Source of the DNA: an uncultured Pseudodesulfovibrio sp.
GTDB taxonomy: Bacteria; Desulfobacterota; Desulfovibrionia; Desulfovibrionales; Desulfovibrionaceae
Length of the DNA stretch: 64,000 bases
Reading direction: 5' to 3'
Assembly: GCF_963662885.1 (NCBI RefSeq)
Contig: NZ_OY760062.1
Coordinates: forward strand, 124,001-188,000
Both the position numbers and the translations under genes were made by a program. Shown one piece after another: positions 9,379 to 18,219 of the stretch (position 1 is the stretch's first letter; each line of letters begins with the position of its first letter). The notes beneath the pieces were generated by a model. The model was not told the origin of the DNA, did not search any database, and worked only from the letters and a program-made list of their open reading frames with translations.

Positions 9379-9432
9379 GATAAACCTCCGCTTGCGCCGG
9401 TCGGGGCCTTTCCCCTCCGACAGTGATATCTG

Positions 9433-9891
9433 CTAAAATTCGTGGACCAGGGTGATCTTCTTGATGGCGGTCCAGTCGAAGTTCATGGTCTGATCATCGA
9501 CGGTCACCGAAACGGTGTTTCCTTCGACTCCGGACAGCTCGCCCTTGAATTTGCGTCGTTCGTCCATGGGCTCGAAGAGCAGGATGTCGACCGTGCGGCC
9601 GATATAGTCGACCAGCTGGGCCGGGGCGAAGAAGATGCGCTCCAGGCCGGGCGAGGATACCTCGAGCACGAAGGCGCCGGGAATGACGTCCTCGACCTCG
9701 AGCATGAGTCCCACCTGGCGGCTGACTTCGGCACATTGGTCGATGTTCACCCCGCCGGGGGCGTCGATGTATATGCGAACGACGCGCTTCTTGCCCGAAG
9801 AAGGAGAGCTGAGCCCCCAAAAGGCGTAGCCGAGGTTCTCTACCTCGGGTCGGATCATGTCCGACAACATTTCTTCGAAAGTCTGGCGCAT
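9433..9891 (-). CDS. rimP: Ribosome maturation factor RimP
   Basis: RimP is needed for 30S maturation and sits at the head of nusA operons. The start is set at the ATG at 9891 (MRQTFEEMLSDMIRPEV, 152 aa), preceded by GGGAG; the frame also opens at a TTG at 9933, but that is inside the terminator U tract and has no ribosome binding site. Family features include the NLGYAFWG segment, a DQCAEVSRQVG helix and the EVSSPGLER motif. Confidence 0.93.
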   Translation of the reverse strand: MRQTFEEMLSDMIRPEVENLGYAFWGLSSPSSGKKRVVRIYIDAPGGVNIDQCAEVSRQVGLMLEVEDVIPGAFVLEVSSPGLERIFFAPAQLVDYIGRTVDILLFEPMDERRKFKGELSGVEGNTVSVTVDDQTMNFDWTAIKKITLVHEF

Positions 9892-9935
9892 TGCTCTGAA
9901 TTCTCCCGCCGGAGCGACAATTCGATCCGGCAAAT

Positions 9936-9960
9936 AAAAAAGGTGAGCCCGAGCTCACCT
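9936..9960 (-). terminator. Terminator between tRNA-Gly and rimP
   Basis: An 8-bp perfect stem (aggtgagc/gctcacct) with a 4-base loop is followed on the minus strand by a run of T residues. It lies between tRNA-Gly and rimP, so it should end most tRNA transcripts and let only part of them enter rimP-nusA-infB. Confidence 0.85.
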
Positions 9961-9970
9961 ACGCGAACCC

Positions 9971-9997
9971 CGCAGAGTTCTTTTATTGAACTCTGCG
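9971..9997 (-). other. 10-bp perfect hairpin 3' of tRNA-Gly
   Basis: cgcagagttc pairs with gaactctgcg around a 7-base loop, 9 bases after the CCA end of the tRNA. No U tract follows. It may act as a 3' processing determinant or an alternative fold to the terminator beside it. Confidence 0.5.
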
Positions 9998-10006
9998 AAA
10001 GGCTTT

Positions 10007-10082
10007 TGGAGCGGGTGACGGGGGTCGAACCCGCGACACCAAGCTTGGGAAGCTTGTACTCTACCAACTGAGCTACACCCGC
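10007..10082 (-). tRNA. tRNA-Gly (anticodon CCC)
   Basis: The minus strand folds as a full cloverleaf. The acceptor stem GCGGGTG/CACCCGC is perfect, the D-arm is GCTC/GAGT, the anticodon stem is CAAGC/GCTTG around loop TTCCCAA (anticodon CCC), and the T-arm carries TTCGACC. The CCA end is encoded. It precedes rimP-nusA-infB, as metY does in E. coli. Confidence 0.96.
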
Positions 10083-10097
10083 TTGGAAACGAGCCTA

Positions 10098-10124
10098 TTT
10101 ATACATATATACCCAGCTTGTCAA
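10098..10124 (-). promoter_or_regulatory. Sigma-70 type promoter for tRNA-Gly and the rimP-nusA operon
   Basis: On the minus strand a consensus TTGACA (10124-10119) is followed by a very AT-rich stretch with TATAAA at 10103-10098. The spacing to that hexamer is short (15 bases), so another register in the same AT-rich stretch may be used. The tRNA 5' end lies 15 bases downstream. Confidence 0.6.
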
Positions 10125-10172
10125 CAACCATCATGCAGGTTCTCTCCGGGCCCGGAAAACCGTCTTCGCACA

Positions 10173-10189
10173 TTGGCATGCATAGTGCA
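10173..10189 (+). promoter_or_regulatory. Sigma-54 type -24/-12 promoter upstream of flgF
   Basis: The sequence TTGGCATGCATAGTGCAA contains the invariant GG (10175-10176) and GC (10187-10188) exactly ten bases apart, with TTGGCA matching the -24 element. flgF starts 30 bases downstream, giving a short leader with AGGAGG. Control of flagellar genes by RpoN is widespread; no enhancer-binding site was identified here. Confidence 0.65.
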
Positions 10190-10218
10190 ATTCCCTCGTC
10201 GAACAGGAGGATCGCTCT

Positions 10219-10995
10219 ATGCGGGACAGTACACAAAGCGCCATATTCGGGGCTTTATCCAATGAATTGAGGATGTCATCCATCGCCAATAATTTGGCGA
10301 ACGTGAACACGTCGGCCTTCAAGAAAGACAAGCTGGCCTTCCACGACACCTTTGTTCGCTTTGCCCACGACTATCTGGTGGATGAGAAAACCTACATCCG
10401 TGGAGAGAAGTTGTTCCCCGAGGGACACATCATGGCCAAAGCGCGTCTGTCGGCCCAGCAGATCGACCTCTCCCAGGGCAGTATGGAGCGTACGGGCAAC
10501 CAGCTCGACTTCGCTCTGTCCGGCAAGGGGTTCTTCTCCATTCAGGGCGATGGCGAGATGCTCTACACCAGGGCCGGTAATTTCGTCACCGACTCGGACG
10601 GGATGCTGCGGACCGTGGACGGCAATCCGGTCATGGTCGACGGTGGTCCGCTGATCATTCCGCAGGGCGGCAGAGTCCAGGCGGACGGAAGCGGCAACAT
10701 CCTGATCAACGGAGAGCCCGCCGGAGCTTTCGACCTCGTCGATTTTCCGGATCCGACCCAGCTCGAAAGGGTGGGGTCCAACAATTATCGAGGAATAGAC
10801 GGGGCGGCCGGCGTTCCTCCCGAGGAAGCGGAAGTGGCCCAGGGGTTCCTTGAAAAGTCCAACGTCGAAGTGGTCACCGAAATGGTCTCCATGATCGAAA
10901 CGCAACGGGCTTTCACCATGTATACCAAGATGATCCAGACCGACCAGGAACTGGACAACAAATTGATCACCCAGGTGGGACGTCCCACCGTTTAG
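10219..10995 (+). CDS. flgF: Flagellar proximal rod protein FlgF
   Basis: FlgF is one of the proximal rod proteins spanning the periplasm. The 258-residue protein has the N-terminal rod signature (SSIANNLANVNTSAFKKDK), the central FlgF/FlgG D1-type region and the C-terminal helix EVVTEMVSMIETQRAFTMYTKMIQ used for packing in the axial structure. AGGAGG precedes the ATG. It opens the flagellar run, with flgG 17 bases downstream, as in other delta-proteobacteria. Confidence 0.95.
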   Translation: MRDSTQSAIFGALSNELRMSSIANNLANVNTSAFKKDKLAFHDTFVRFAHDYLVDEKTYIRGEKLFPEGHIMAKARLSAQQIDLSQGSMERTGNQLDFALSGKGFFSIQGDGEMLYTRAGNFVTDSDGMLRTVDGNPVMVDGGPLIIPQGGRVQADGSGNILINGEPAGAFDLVDFPDPTQLERVGSNNYRGIDGAAGVPPEEAEVAQGFLEKSNVEVVTEMVSMIETQRAFTMYTKMIQTDQELDNKLITQVGRPTV

Positions 10996-11012
10996 CCTAG
11001 GAGGCTTGTACC

Positions 11013-11795
11013 ATGATGCGTTCCCTGTGGACTTCAGCCACCGGCATGATCGCCATGCAGACCCAAATCGACACCCTGTCGAACAACCTGGCCAACGTCT
11101 CCACCACGGGCTTCAAAAAGAGCCGGGCGGAGTTCGAGGACCTCATGTACCAGACGCTGAAGGTGGCCGGGACCGAGAATCCCGACGGCACCAGGACGCC
11201 TGTCGGCATGCAGGTCGGCATGGGCGTGCGTCCCGTGTCCGTGCACAAGTTCTTCACCCAGGGCGATTTCCAGAACACCGGCAACCCCCTGGATATGGCC
11301 ATCGAGGGCGGGGGCTTCTTCCAGGTCATGATGAACGACGAAGAGGTCTACACCCGCGACGGTTCCTTTGAACTGGACGACCAGGGCCGCGTGGTCACGG
11401 CAGGCGGGTATCCGCTGCAGCCCGAGTTCACCGTGCCGCCCGAGACTTCCAGCGTGTCCATCTCCGAAACCGGTACCATCTCCGCCCTGGACAAGGACGG
11501 TACGGTGCTGGCCACGGCGGACATCGACCTCTACCGGTTCCAGAACCCGGCCGGGCTCATTGCAGCGGGACGCAATTTCTACCGCGAGAGCGAGGCCTCT
11601 GGCGCGGCCGTGGCCGGTACGCCGGGCGACGAGAACTTCGGGACCATTGCCCAGGGATTCCTGGAAGGGTCCAACGTCGAGATGGTGGATGAAATGGTCG
11701 GTCTGATCGTGGGGCAGCGCGCCTTCGAGATCAACTCCAAGGCCATCACCACCTCGGACGGCATGTTGCAGACGGCCATCAACATCAAGCGATAG
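11013..11795 (+). CDS. flgG: Flagellar distal rod protein FlgG
   Basis: FlgG forms the distal rod, the drive shaft crossing the P- and L-rings. The 260 residues start MMRSLWTSATGMIAMQTQID and contain the rod signature LSNNLANVSTTGFKKSRAEFEDL, including the FlgG-specific loop after it, and end with VEMVDEMVGLIVGQRAFEINSKAI. AGGAGG at 11000-11005 supports the first of two tandem ATGs. Size is normal for the family. Confidence 0.96.
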   Translation: MMRSLWTSATGMIAMQTQIDTLSNNLANVSTTGFKKSRAEFEDLMYQTLKVAGTENPDGTRTPVGMQVGMGVRPVSVHKFFTQGDFQNTGNPLDMAIEGGGFFQVMMNDEEVYTRDGSFELDDQGRVVTAGGYPLQPEFTVPPETSSVSISETGTISALDKDGTVLATADIDLYRFQNPAGLIAAGRNFYRESEASGAAVAGTPGDENFGTIAQGFLEGSNVEMVDEMVGLIVGQRAFEINSKAITTSDGMLQTAINIKR

Positions 11796-11831
11796 CGGCG
11801 GATAGGGGATATCCCGTCGCAAGGCAGGTTC

Positions 11832-12845
11832 ATGTCTATGTGGAGCAAGCAGAAGCAGCGCATCAACGCCACCGGTGCGGTCAGGTACGCCATAGCGGCG
11901 GCCCTGGCCCTCGTCCTGCTGTCCGTGCCCGCCCTGACCGGGGCGGCCAAGGGCAATCGATGGAAGGGACTGGTCAGGAACGTGGCCTGCGTCAAGGGAC
12001 CGGACGTCCTGTTGGGCGAAATAGCGGACCCGGTGGATGCCGCGGCCCGGAGCCAGTGGGAGACGCTTTCGTCCATCAAGCTCTGGAAAGCCTCGGACCG
12101 GCTTGGCCACGTGGTCACTGTGCCTCGCGACAAGCTCGCCGGCGTCCTGAAGTATTACATGGGCGATTTGGCTGCCAACCTGGCCCTGCCGAGCCAGTTG
12201 ACCGTGCAGACCGGCGGGCGGGTGATCGACGAGGCCGAGCTCAAGTCGCGGATCGTCGCCTTTTTGACGCCTCGGGCCAAGGACCTGGGCGGGGACGTGA
12301 AATTCAAGACGCTCCAGATGCCCCACTATGTGTTTTTCCCCAATGACTACGACAAGCTGGTCGTCAGCATGAGCGATGACCTCGAGCCCGGACGGAACGA
12401 GATCGTCCTGAGCGGCATGACCCCGGATGGCAAGGTCGTCTCCCGTCGGTCCGCCGTGGTCTTCGCCGACGTGTGGAAGGCCGTTCCCGTGGCTTCGCGG
12501 CCCATGAACCGCATGGAGCGGGTGACCCGTGAAAAGGTCTCGTTCCGGCGCATGAACATGGCCTACAACCGCGACGTCTGGGACGGCACGGGCGGGCCGT
12601 GGCGCATGGCCCGGACTCTGGGCAGGGGCCAGGTCTTCACCATGTCCCATCTGGAACCGGTTCCGCTGGTCGAGCGGGGCGAGATGGTCAATCTGGTTTA
12701 CAACGGCCACAAGATACGGCTGTCCGTCAAGGCCGAGGCCATGGGCGAGGCCGGTGTCGGGCAGCAGATTGAAGTGCGCAACACGCAGAGCAACAAGATC
12801 ATCCTGGCGACCGTCGTGGACGGTGAGACCGTGATCGTCAGGTAG
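11832..12845 (+). CDS. flgA: Flagellar P-ring assembly chaperone FlgA
   Basis: FlgA is a periplasmic chaperone for P-ring (FlgI) assembly. The 337-residue protein has a signal peptide (hydrophobic segment about residues 20-38 ending ALTGAA) and a C-terminal SAF/FlgA domain (about 205-337) with the typical ending QIEVRNTQSNKIILATVVDGETVIV. It is longer than the E. coli protein (219 aa), having an extra N-terminal domain. It lies between flgG and flgH. Confidence 0.92.
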   Translation: MSMWSKQKQRINATGAVRYAIAAALALVLLSVPALTGAAKGNRWKGLVRNVACVKGPDVLLGEIADPVDAAARSQWETLSSIKLWKASDRLGHVVTVPRDKLAGVLKYYMGDLAANLALPSQLTVQTGGRVIDEAELKSRIVAFLTPRAKDLGGDVKFKTLQMPHYVFFPNDYDKLVVSMSDDLEPGRNEIVLSGMTPDGKVVSRRSAVVFADVWKAVPVASRPMNRMERVTREKVSFRRMNMAYNRDVWDGTGGPWRMARTLGRGQVFTMSHLEPVPLVERGEMVNLVYNGHKIRLSVKAEAMGEAGVGQQIEVRNTQSNKIILATVVDGETVIVR

Positions 12846-12860
12846 ACAAGGAGCATTGTC

Positions 12861-13556
12861 ATGAGACGCTATTTTTTGATGGTCATGGCCGCCATCCTGC
12901 TGGCCTCGGGTTGCGCCAGAAAGTATGAGAACGAGCCCATGCCCGTGCTCACGCCGCCTGCCTACGAGGAGCAGGACCCCGCCTCCAACCCCGGTTCCCT
13001 GTTCGACTCGAACCGGTCCGAGTTCCTGTACGACGACAACCGTGCCAGCCGCGTGGGCGACATCGTCCTGGTGCAGGTGGCGGAGACCGCGACCACCAAG
13101 ATCAAGTCCGAGACCACTGCCGACAAGTCCAACGACGTCGACACCTCGGTTTCGGCCATGCCGTCCACCGGCCTCATCGGCAACATTCCCCTGGCCGAAA
13201 CCATGGGGGCCAAGGCTGGCATCGGCATCCTGGCCAACCAGTCCTCGCAGTTCTCGGGGACCGGCGAGACCAAGCAGGAATCCAACTTCGAGGCCACGGT
13301 GGCCACGCGCATCGTCCGCAGGCTGCCGGGTAATATCCTCCAGGTGGAGGGCGCGCGCCGAATCCGGGTCAACAACGAAACCCAGTTCCTGGTGGTCCGC
13401 GGCCTGATCCGTCAGCGTGACATCTCGTCGGGCAACACCATCCCGTCCACCAGCCTGGCCGAAGCCCAGATCGAGATCTACGGCCAGGGCGTGCTGGCGG
13501 ACAAGCAGCGTCCCGGCTGGCTGTCGCGTGTTCTGGACAACGTTTTTCCCTTCTAG
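12861..13556 (+). CDS. flgH: Flagellar L-ring protein FlgH, lipoprotein
   Basis: FlgH forms the outer-membrane L-ring bushing around the rod. The N-terminus is a type II signal peptide with lipobox LASGC (lipidated Cys at residue 18). Family motifs such as SLFDSNRSEFLYDDNRASRVGD, the GTGET segment and ILQVEGARRIRVNNETQ follow. At 231 residues it has normal length. It lies 15 bases after flgA. Confidence 0.96.
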   Translation: MRRYFLMVMAAILLASGCARKYENEPMPVLTPPAYEEQDPASNPGSLFDSNRSEFLYDDNRASRVGDIVLVQVAETATTKIKSETTADKSNDVDTSVSAMPSTGLIGNIPLAETMGAKAGIGILANQSSQFSGTGETKQESNFEATVATRIVRRLPGNILQVEGARRIRVNNETQFLVVRGLIRQRDISSGNTIPSTSLAEAQIEIYGQGVLADKQRPGWLSRVLDNVFPF

Positions 13557-13615
13557 CCTGAACGGCTGAACAACAAAGTGAAGAAATAGAAGAAGAGGTT
13601 CGAGGAGTGAACGCC

Positions 13616-14773
13616 ATGACCTTATATGAACGCACCGACCACGTGGACTCCGGCGAAGCGGCCAGGACATTGATTCTGGCGGCCCTGTTCGTCGGCCTGG
13701 TCCTGTATCTGGCTTTCGTGCTCGCCCCGGTCGAGGCCAGGGCGGCCCGGCTCAAGGACATCGCCAGCTTCAGCGGGGTGCGCACCAACGAATTGGTGGG
13801 CTACGGCCTGGTGGTCGGTCTGGCCGGCACGGGCGACGGCACGTCGAGCACGTTCACCATGCGCTCCATGTCCAACATGTTGGAGAAGATGGGCGTTGAG
13901 GCCGATCCGGACAATCTCAAGCCCAAGAACGTGGCCGCGGTCATGGTCACGGCCAAGATGCCGGTCTCGGCCAAGCCCGGTTCCAATCTGGACATCACGG
14001 TCTCGTCCCTGGGCGACGCCAAGTCCCTGCTCGGCGGGGTCCTGCTGGTCACGCCGCTGAAGGGGCTGGACGGGCGGGTCTACGCCGTGGGCCAGGGCTC
14101 CCTGACCATCGGCGGTTTCACCGTCGGCGGGCAGGCTGCCGACGCCCAGAAGAACATCCCCACCGTGGGACGCATCCCCAACGGTGCGGTGGTGGAGCGC
14201 AGCGTACCCTTCAAGTTCAACAACCAGGATCACATGACCGTGAACCTGGAAGTGCGCGACTTCGGAACGACCATGCAGGTGGTCAACAAGATCAACGCCA
14301 GCATGGGCGGCCAGTTCGCCAAGGCCAAGGACATTTCCACCATTGATCTGGAACTGCCCGACCGGTTCAGGGGCAACATGGTTCCGCTGATGGCCTCTCT
14401 CGAGGACCTGGACATTTCGCCCGACGGCAAGGCCAAGGTCGTGGTGGACGAAAAGACCGGCACCGTGGTGCTCGGCCAGGACGTGCGCCTGAGCCGCGTG
14501 GCCGTGGCCCACGGCAACCTGCAGATCGTGGTCTCCGAGACCCAGCAGGTAAGCCAGCCCGGTCCGTTCTCGGACGGCCAGACCGTGGTCACGCCCCAGA
14601 CCGATATTCAGGTTCAGGAGCAGAACAACCAGTTGATGCTCATGGAAGGCGCGACCCTGCAGGAGCTGGTGGACGGCCTGAACTCCATCGGCGCGACCCC
14701 GCGCGATCTCATTTCCATCATCCGCACCCTCAAGGCGGCGGGCTCATTGCACGCCGACGTGGAGGTTATCTAG
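13616..14773 (+). CDS. flgI: Flagellar P-ring protein FlgI
   Basis: FlgI polymerises in the periplasm into the P-ring. The protein has a hydrophobic signal segment near residues 20-42 ending at VEARA, then the mature start ARLKDIASFSGVRTNELVGYGLVVGLAGTGDG, a family hallmark, and an intact C-terminus (GATPRDLISIIRTLKAAGSLHADVEVI). The ATG at 13616 (385 aa) is chosen because AGGAG lies 8 bases upstream; an in-frame GTG at 13607 is possible. Confidence 0.96.
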   Translation: MTLYERTDHVDSGEAARTLILAALFVGLVLYLAFVLAPVEARAARLKDIASFSGVRTNELVGYGLVVGLAGTGDGTSSTFTMRSMSNMLEKMGVEADPDNLKPKNVAAVMVTAKMPVSAKPGSNLDITVSSLGDAKSLLGGVLLVTPLKGLDGRVYAVGQGSLTIGGFTVGGQAADAQKNIPTVGRIPNGAVVERSVPFKFNNQDHMTVNLEVRDFGTTMQVVNKINASMGGQFAKAKDISTIDLELPDRFRGNMVPLMASLEDLDISPDGKAKVVVDEKTGTVVLGQDVRLSRVAVAHGNLQIVVSETQQVSQPGPFSDGQTVVTPQTDIQVQEQNNQLMLMEGATLQELVDGLNSIGATPRDLISIIRTLKAAGSLHADVEVI

Positions 14774-14774
14774 C

Positions 14775-15512
14775 ATGATCGACAGCACCGTGGATCCCCG
14801 ACTGGCCGCGCAGGTGGCCGATACCCAGGACCTGGCCCGTTTCAAGTCGCAGATGGACGGACTCAAGAAGGGTTTGTCCGGAACGGATCAGGACAAGCTG
14901 GGCAAGCTCAAGAAGGCCTGCCAGAACTTCGAGGCGGTTTTCATCGGCAAGCTCTGGGAGCAGATGAAGCAGTCCGTACCCAAGGAAGGCTACCTGCACT
15001 CCAAGCAGGAAGACACCTACATGTCCATGTTCAACCGGGACTTCTCCGAGAAGATGGCCCAGGCGGGCGGCATCGGACTGGCTGACATGATCTATGGCCA
15101 GCTCAGCCAGAAGCTCAAGCAGGCCAGCCAGGAGACGCTTGCCGGTGGCGTGGAGATCAATCCGGTTCAGGAGGAGGGCATCCCCCTGAAGCGGGGCCCG
15201 CAGGCCATAGCCCTGAACCGCAGCCAGGGCATGACCCTGGAGGACTGGGGTGGCGATGCGGTATCCGAAGATTCCAGGGGAGCCGCTCCTCTGGAGGCGA
15301 CCCCGGCAGAAACAAGTCAGGCAGGTCCTACCGGCGTGTTGAGCGACGTGGAGGTCAAAGCCCGGCTCGACGCTCTGACCCGCAGGCTGGAGGCCCGGCG
15401 TATCCGCGAAGGCCTGGCCGCCACGGCACAGGGAGCAGGGCGCAAAGGGTACGCGACCGAAGCGGCCGCGAGTGACGACAAGGTTGGCCGGAAACTTGCA
15501 GAAATAGGGTGA
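14775..15512 (+). CDS. flgJ: FlgJ-type rod-binding protein, no muramidase domain
   Basis: The N-terminal half (about residues 35-115) matches the FlgJ rod-cap domain, with CQNFEAVFIGKLWEQMKQSVPKEGYL and FNRDFSEKMAQAGGIGLADMIYGQL. The C-terminal half is not the beta-N-acetylglucosaminidase found in enterobacterial FlgJ; it is a polar, probably disordered region. Rod penetration of peptidoglycan would then need a separate lytic enzyme, for example the MltA-like protein in this window (inference only). It starts 1 base after flgI. Confidence 0.88.
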   Translation: MIDSTVDPRLAAQVADTQDLARFKSQMDGLKKGLSGTDQDKLGKLKKACQNFEAVFIGKLWEQMKQSVPKEGYLHSKQEDTYMSMFNRDFSEKMAQAGGIGLADMIYGQLSQKLKQASQETLAGGVEINPVQEEGIPLKRGPQAIALNRSQGMTLEDWGGDAVSEDSRGAAPLEATPAETSQAGPTGVLSDVEVKARLDALTRRLEARRIREGLAATAQGAGRKGYATEAAASDDKVGRKLAEIG

Positions 15513-15589
15513 GGTCCCGGGAGCCAAATTAGGCGAGAATTAAGAATTGTTAAGGGACTACAACAGATTATCAACGATGAGGTAACAGG

Positions 15590-16069
15590 ATGATCCGTCT
15601 GATAGAGGAAAATTTGGTCCGCCAGAACAAGGCCATGCTGCTCATGTTCTTGTTGCTTGAGGAAGAATTTTCCCGCCTCACCCAGCTCAAGCCCCAGTCT
15701 GTTTCGCGGGTGGAACTGTCCATCCAGGAACTCATGCGGCAGATAGCCGCCGAACGTCTTTCCCTGCGCCGCCTTGTCGCCCGCGTGGTCCCCACGGCCC
15801 AGCGGGTGCGGGACATCCTGTCCGAATTGGACGAGGATCGGGCCGAGGCCGTCAGCCAGCTGTTGCAGCGGCTGGACGATGCCGAGCAGAAGTGCGGGGT
15901 CCAGGCCTCCAAGAACCAGCAGATGGCCATGGCCCTGTTCGACCAGTCCAAGGGGCTGCTCGATTTCATGCACAACCAGATCAAGCCCAAGTCCACCACC
16001 ACCTACGGGCGCACGGCCCGGTACGCCAAGGGCGTCAATGATGCGCGCCTGCTGAGCGGGAGACTGTAA
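15590..16069 (+). CDS. flgN: Flagellar export chaperone FlgN
   Basis: FlgN-family proteins are helical cytoplasmic chaperones that bind the C-termini of FlgK and FlgL before export. This 159-residue protein is almost entirely predicted helical, with heptad-rich segments between residues 20 and 130, and lies directly before flgK, whose ATG overlaps its stop codon. Sequence conservation in the family is low, so context carries much of the call. Confidence 0.82.
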   Translation: MIRLIEENLVRQNKAMLLMFLLLEEEFSRLTQLKPQSVSRVELSIQELMRQIAAERLSLRRLVARVVPTAQRVRDILSELDEDRAEAVSQLLQRLDDAEQKCGVQASKNQQMAMALFDQSKGLLDFMHNQIKPKSTTTYGRTARYAKGVNDARLLSGRL

Positions 16070-18204
16070 TGTCGTTTGGCGCCAACTCCATTCTGGACAT
16101 GGGCCGGTGGGCCCTGTTCGCCTCGCAGGTTCAACTGCAGGTCACGGGCGAGAATATCTCGAACGTGAACACCGAAGGCTATTCGCGCCGTTCGGTGAAC
16201 CTGGAGGAAGGTCCCTATATCGACTATTCGCCCGGCCAGCTCGGCACGGGTGTGAAGGCCACGGAAGTGGTCCGGCATTTCGACGAGATGGTCGAGGCCA
16301 TGTATCTGCAGCAGTCCTCCCTGAGCAACATGTGGGGCAACCTCTTCGAACAGCTCCAGGGCGTGGAGGATCTGCTCAACGAGTCCAGCGGAAGCGGCGT
16401 GAGCGACGCACTTTCACAGTATTTCAATTCCTGGAACGAAGTCTCCCAGCGGCCCGACAACTATGGGGCGCGCCAGACCGTGATCAACGACGCGGCCACC
16501 CTGATCACCACCCTCAAGGCCGTGGACACCAACCTTACGCTCATGCAGGAGCGGATCAACGGCGAGGTGTCCGCCCAGGTGGCCGAGGCCAACAGCCTGA
16601 TGCAGGACATCGCCGACCTGAACCGAGAGATCCAGGTCCATGACGTGCCCGGCCAGAACAACGCCAACGCGCTGTACGACGAACGCGCGCGCAAGGTTCG
16701 CGCCCTGGCCGAGCTGGTGGACGTCAAGACCATCGACAACGGTGGCGGCAACTATACGGTGCTGACCCAGTCCGGGCAGACCCTGGTGGACGCGGAGAGC
16801 GCCTTTTCTCTCGACTTCCGGGCTCCCCAACAGGTCGAGGACCTGCGGCCCGATTCCACCTTTGACGGCAATATTTATTTCGACGGCAGCGACGACTACG
16901 AATACACCATCGAATTCGTATCCTCCAACGCGGGCGATGCGGTGGGGCAGGTCGGTTCGGGCGCTGGTGCGGCCCAGTTCCGCGTCTCCCTGGACGGCGG
17001 CGTGACCTGGCTGGCCAACGAGGACGGCAGCGAGCGCCATTTCTATGCCCGCGAATACGACGACCGGGTCAATGTCGAGGGGTTGCAGATATGGTTCGGC
17101 TCCAACGCCGGTTCCCAGGGTTCTCCCTCGGGCACCTTCGTGGACGGCGACCGTTTCGTCATCAGCCCGCATCAGGGTCTGTACTGGGTACAGAACACCT
17201 CCCACGCAGAGGAGATCACCCCGCAGCTGCATTTCAACGGCGAGGAAAACCCCCAGCGCCTCACCGGCGGTTCCATTGCCGCGTTGCTCGCCTTCCGCGA
17301 CAACTATGTGGGCAAGTACCGCTCCAAGCTCGACGAGCTGGCCGGAACGGTCATCTGGGAGACCAACCGCCGACACAGCCAGGGCGCGGGGTTGCAGGCC
17401 TTCACCGTGGCCGACGGCACCTACCGGGTGGACTACATCAACAAGGCCCTGGCCAGCGACTCCACAGGGTTGGCCTTCGGCGACAAGCTCCAGTCCGGCA
17501 GTTCCTTCATGTACGTCTACAACGCCTCCACCGGCCTGTTGGCTTCCAGCGCGGCGTTGGACTTCGACGGCAGCGGCGGGACCTTCAACCCGGAGATCCA
17601 CACCCTGGAGGACGTGCGCGACGCCTTCAACCGGACTTACGCGGGTACCATCAACGCGACCATCGTCAACAACAAGCTGCGCCTGGAGGCAGAGAACGGC
17701 TATACCTTCGCCTTTGGCACGGATTCATCCGGTCTCTATGCCGCTCTGGGGCTGAACACCTTTTTCAAGGGCAGCGACTCGAAGTCCATGGCGGTCAACG
17801 AGAAGATCTCCGGCGACCTGGACTACCTGGCCACGGGCCATGTGAACGGGGCAGGGGAGATGAACTCGGGCGACAACACCACGGCCCTGTCCATGTACGA
17901 CCTGCGCGAAGTCAATGTGACCACTTCCACGGCGGTGGAGGGGACCACTTCGCAGACCATCCTCGACTACTACAACGGCATCGTGGGCAACGTGGGTACG
18001 GATACCAACCGGGCCAAGTTCAATCAGAATTTCTACCAGACCCTGGCCAACGACCTGAATGATCGCCAGCAGGAAGTCTCGGGCGTGAACCTGGACGAGG
18101 AAATGAGCGATCTGATCAAGTACCAGGCTTCCTACACCGCGGCGGCCAAATTGATCACCACTGCGGACCAGATGCTGCAGACCATTCTGTCGCTCAAACC
18201 GTAG
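16069..18204 (+). CDS. flgK: Flagellar hook-associated protein FlgK (HAP1)
   Basis: FlgK is the first junction protein between hook and filament, exported by the flagellar type III system. The N-terminal signature (TGENISNVNTEGYSRRSVNL) and C-terminal signature (GVNLDEEMSDLIKYQASYTAAAKLI) are intact. At 711 residues it is longer than the 547-residue Salmonella protein because of a central surface insertion. That insertion holds a sialidase-type Asp-box, SLDGGVTW at residues 307-314. Confidence 0.95.
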   Translation: MSFGANSILDMGRWALFASQVQLQVTGENISNVNTEGYSRRSVNLEEGPYIDYSPGQLGTGVKATEVVRHFDEMVEAMYLQQSSLSNMWGNLFEQLQGVEDLLNESSGSGVSDALSQYFNSWNEVSQRPDNYGARQTVINDAATLITTLKAVDTNLTLMQERINGEVSAQVAEANSLMQDIADLNREIQVHDVPGQNNANALYDERARKVRALAELVDVKTIDNGGGNYTVLTQSGQTLVDAESAFSLDFRAPQQVEDLRPDSTFDGNIYFDGSDDYEYTIEFVSSNAGDAVGQVGSGAGAAQFRVSLDGGVTWLANEDGSERHFYAREYDDRVNVEGLQIWFGSNAGSQGSPSGTFVDGDRFVISPHQGLYWVQNTSHAEEITPQLHFNGEENPQRLTGGSIAALLAFRDNYVGKYRSKLDELAGTVIWETNRRHSQGAGLQAFTVADGTYRVDYINKALASDSTGLAFGDKLQSGSSFMYVYNASTGLLASSAALDFDGSGGTFNPEIHTLEDVRDAFNRTYAGTINATIVNNKLRLEAENGYTFAFGTDSSGLYAALGLNTFFKGSDSKSMAVNEKISGDLDYLATGHVNGAGEMNSGDNTTALSMYDLREVNVTTSTAVEGTTSQTILDYYNGIVGNVGTDTNRAKFNQNFYQTLANDLNDRQQEVSGVNLDEEMSDLIKYQASYTAAAKLITTADQMLQTILSLKP

Positions 18205-18219
18205 GCCGGAGAAGAGACT

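Noticed and set aside
27..9426. Very long open frames on the plus strand opposite pnp, truB, infB and nusA (up to about 1,500 codons)
   Set aside because: They are mirror readings of GC-rich real genes, with His/Gly/Asp-rich composition and no ribosome binding sites; the minus-strand products match known families throughout.
9892..9933. Longer RimP starting at TTG 9933
   Set aside because: The TTG is within the terminator region with no ribosome binding site, whereas ATG 9891 has GGGAG and matches the family start.
11034..13670. Long minus-strand open frame across flgG, flgA and flgH
   Set aside because: Antisense to three well-supported flagellar genes, with an unnatural His/Gly/Val composition.
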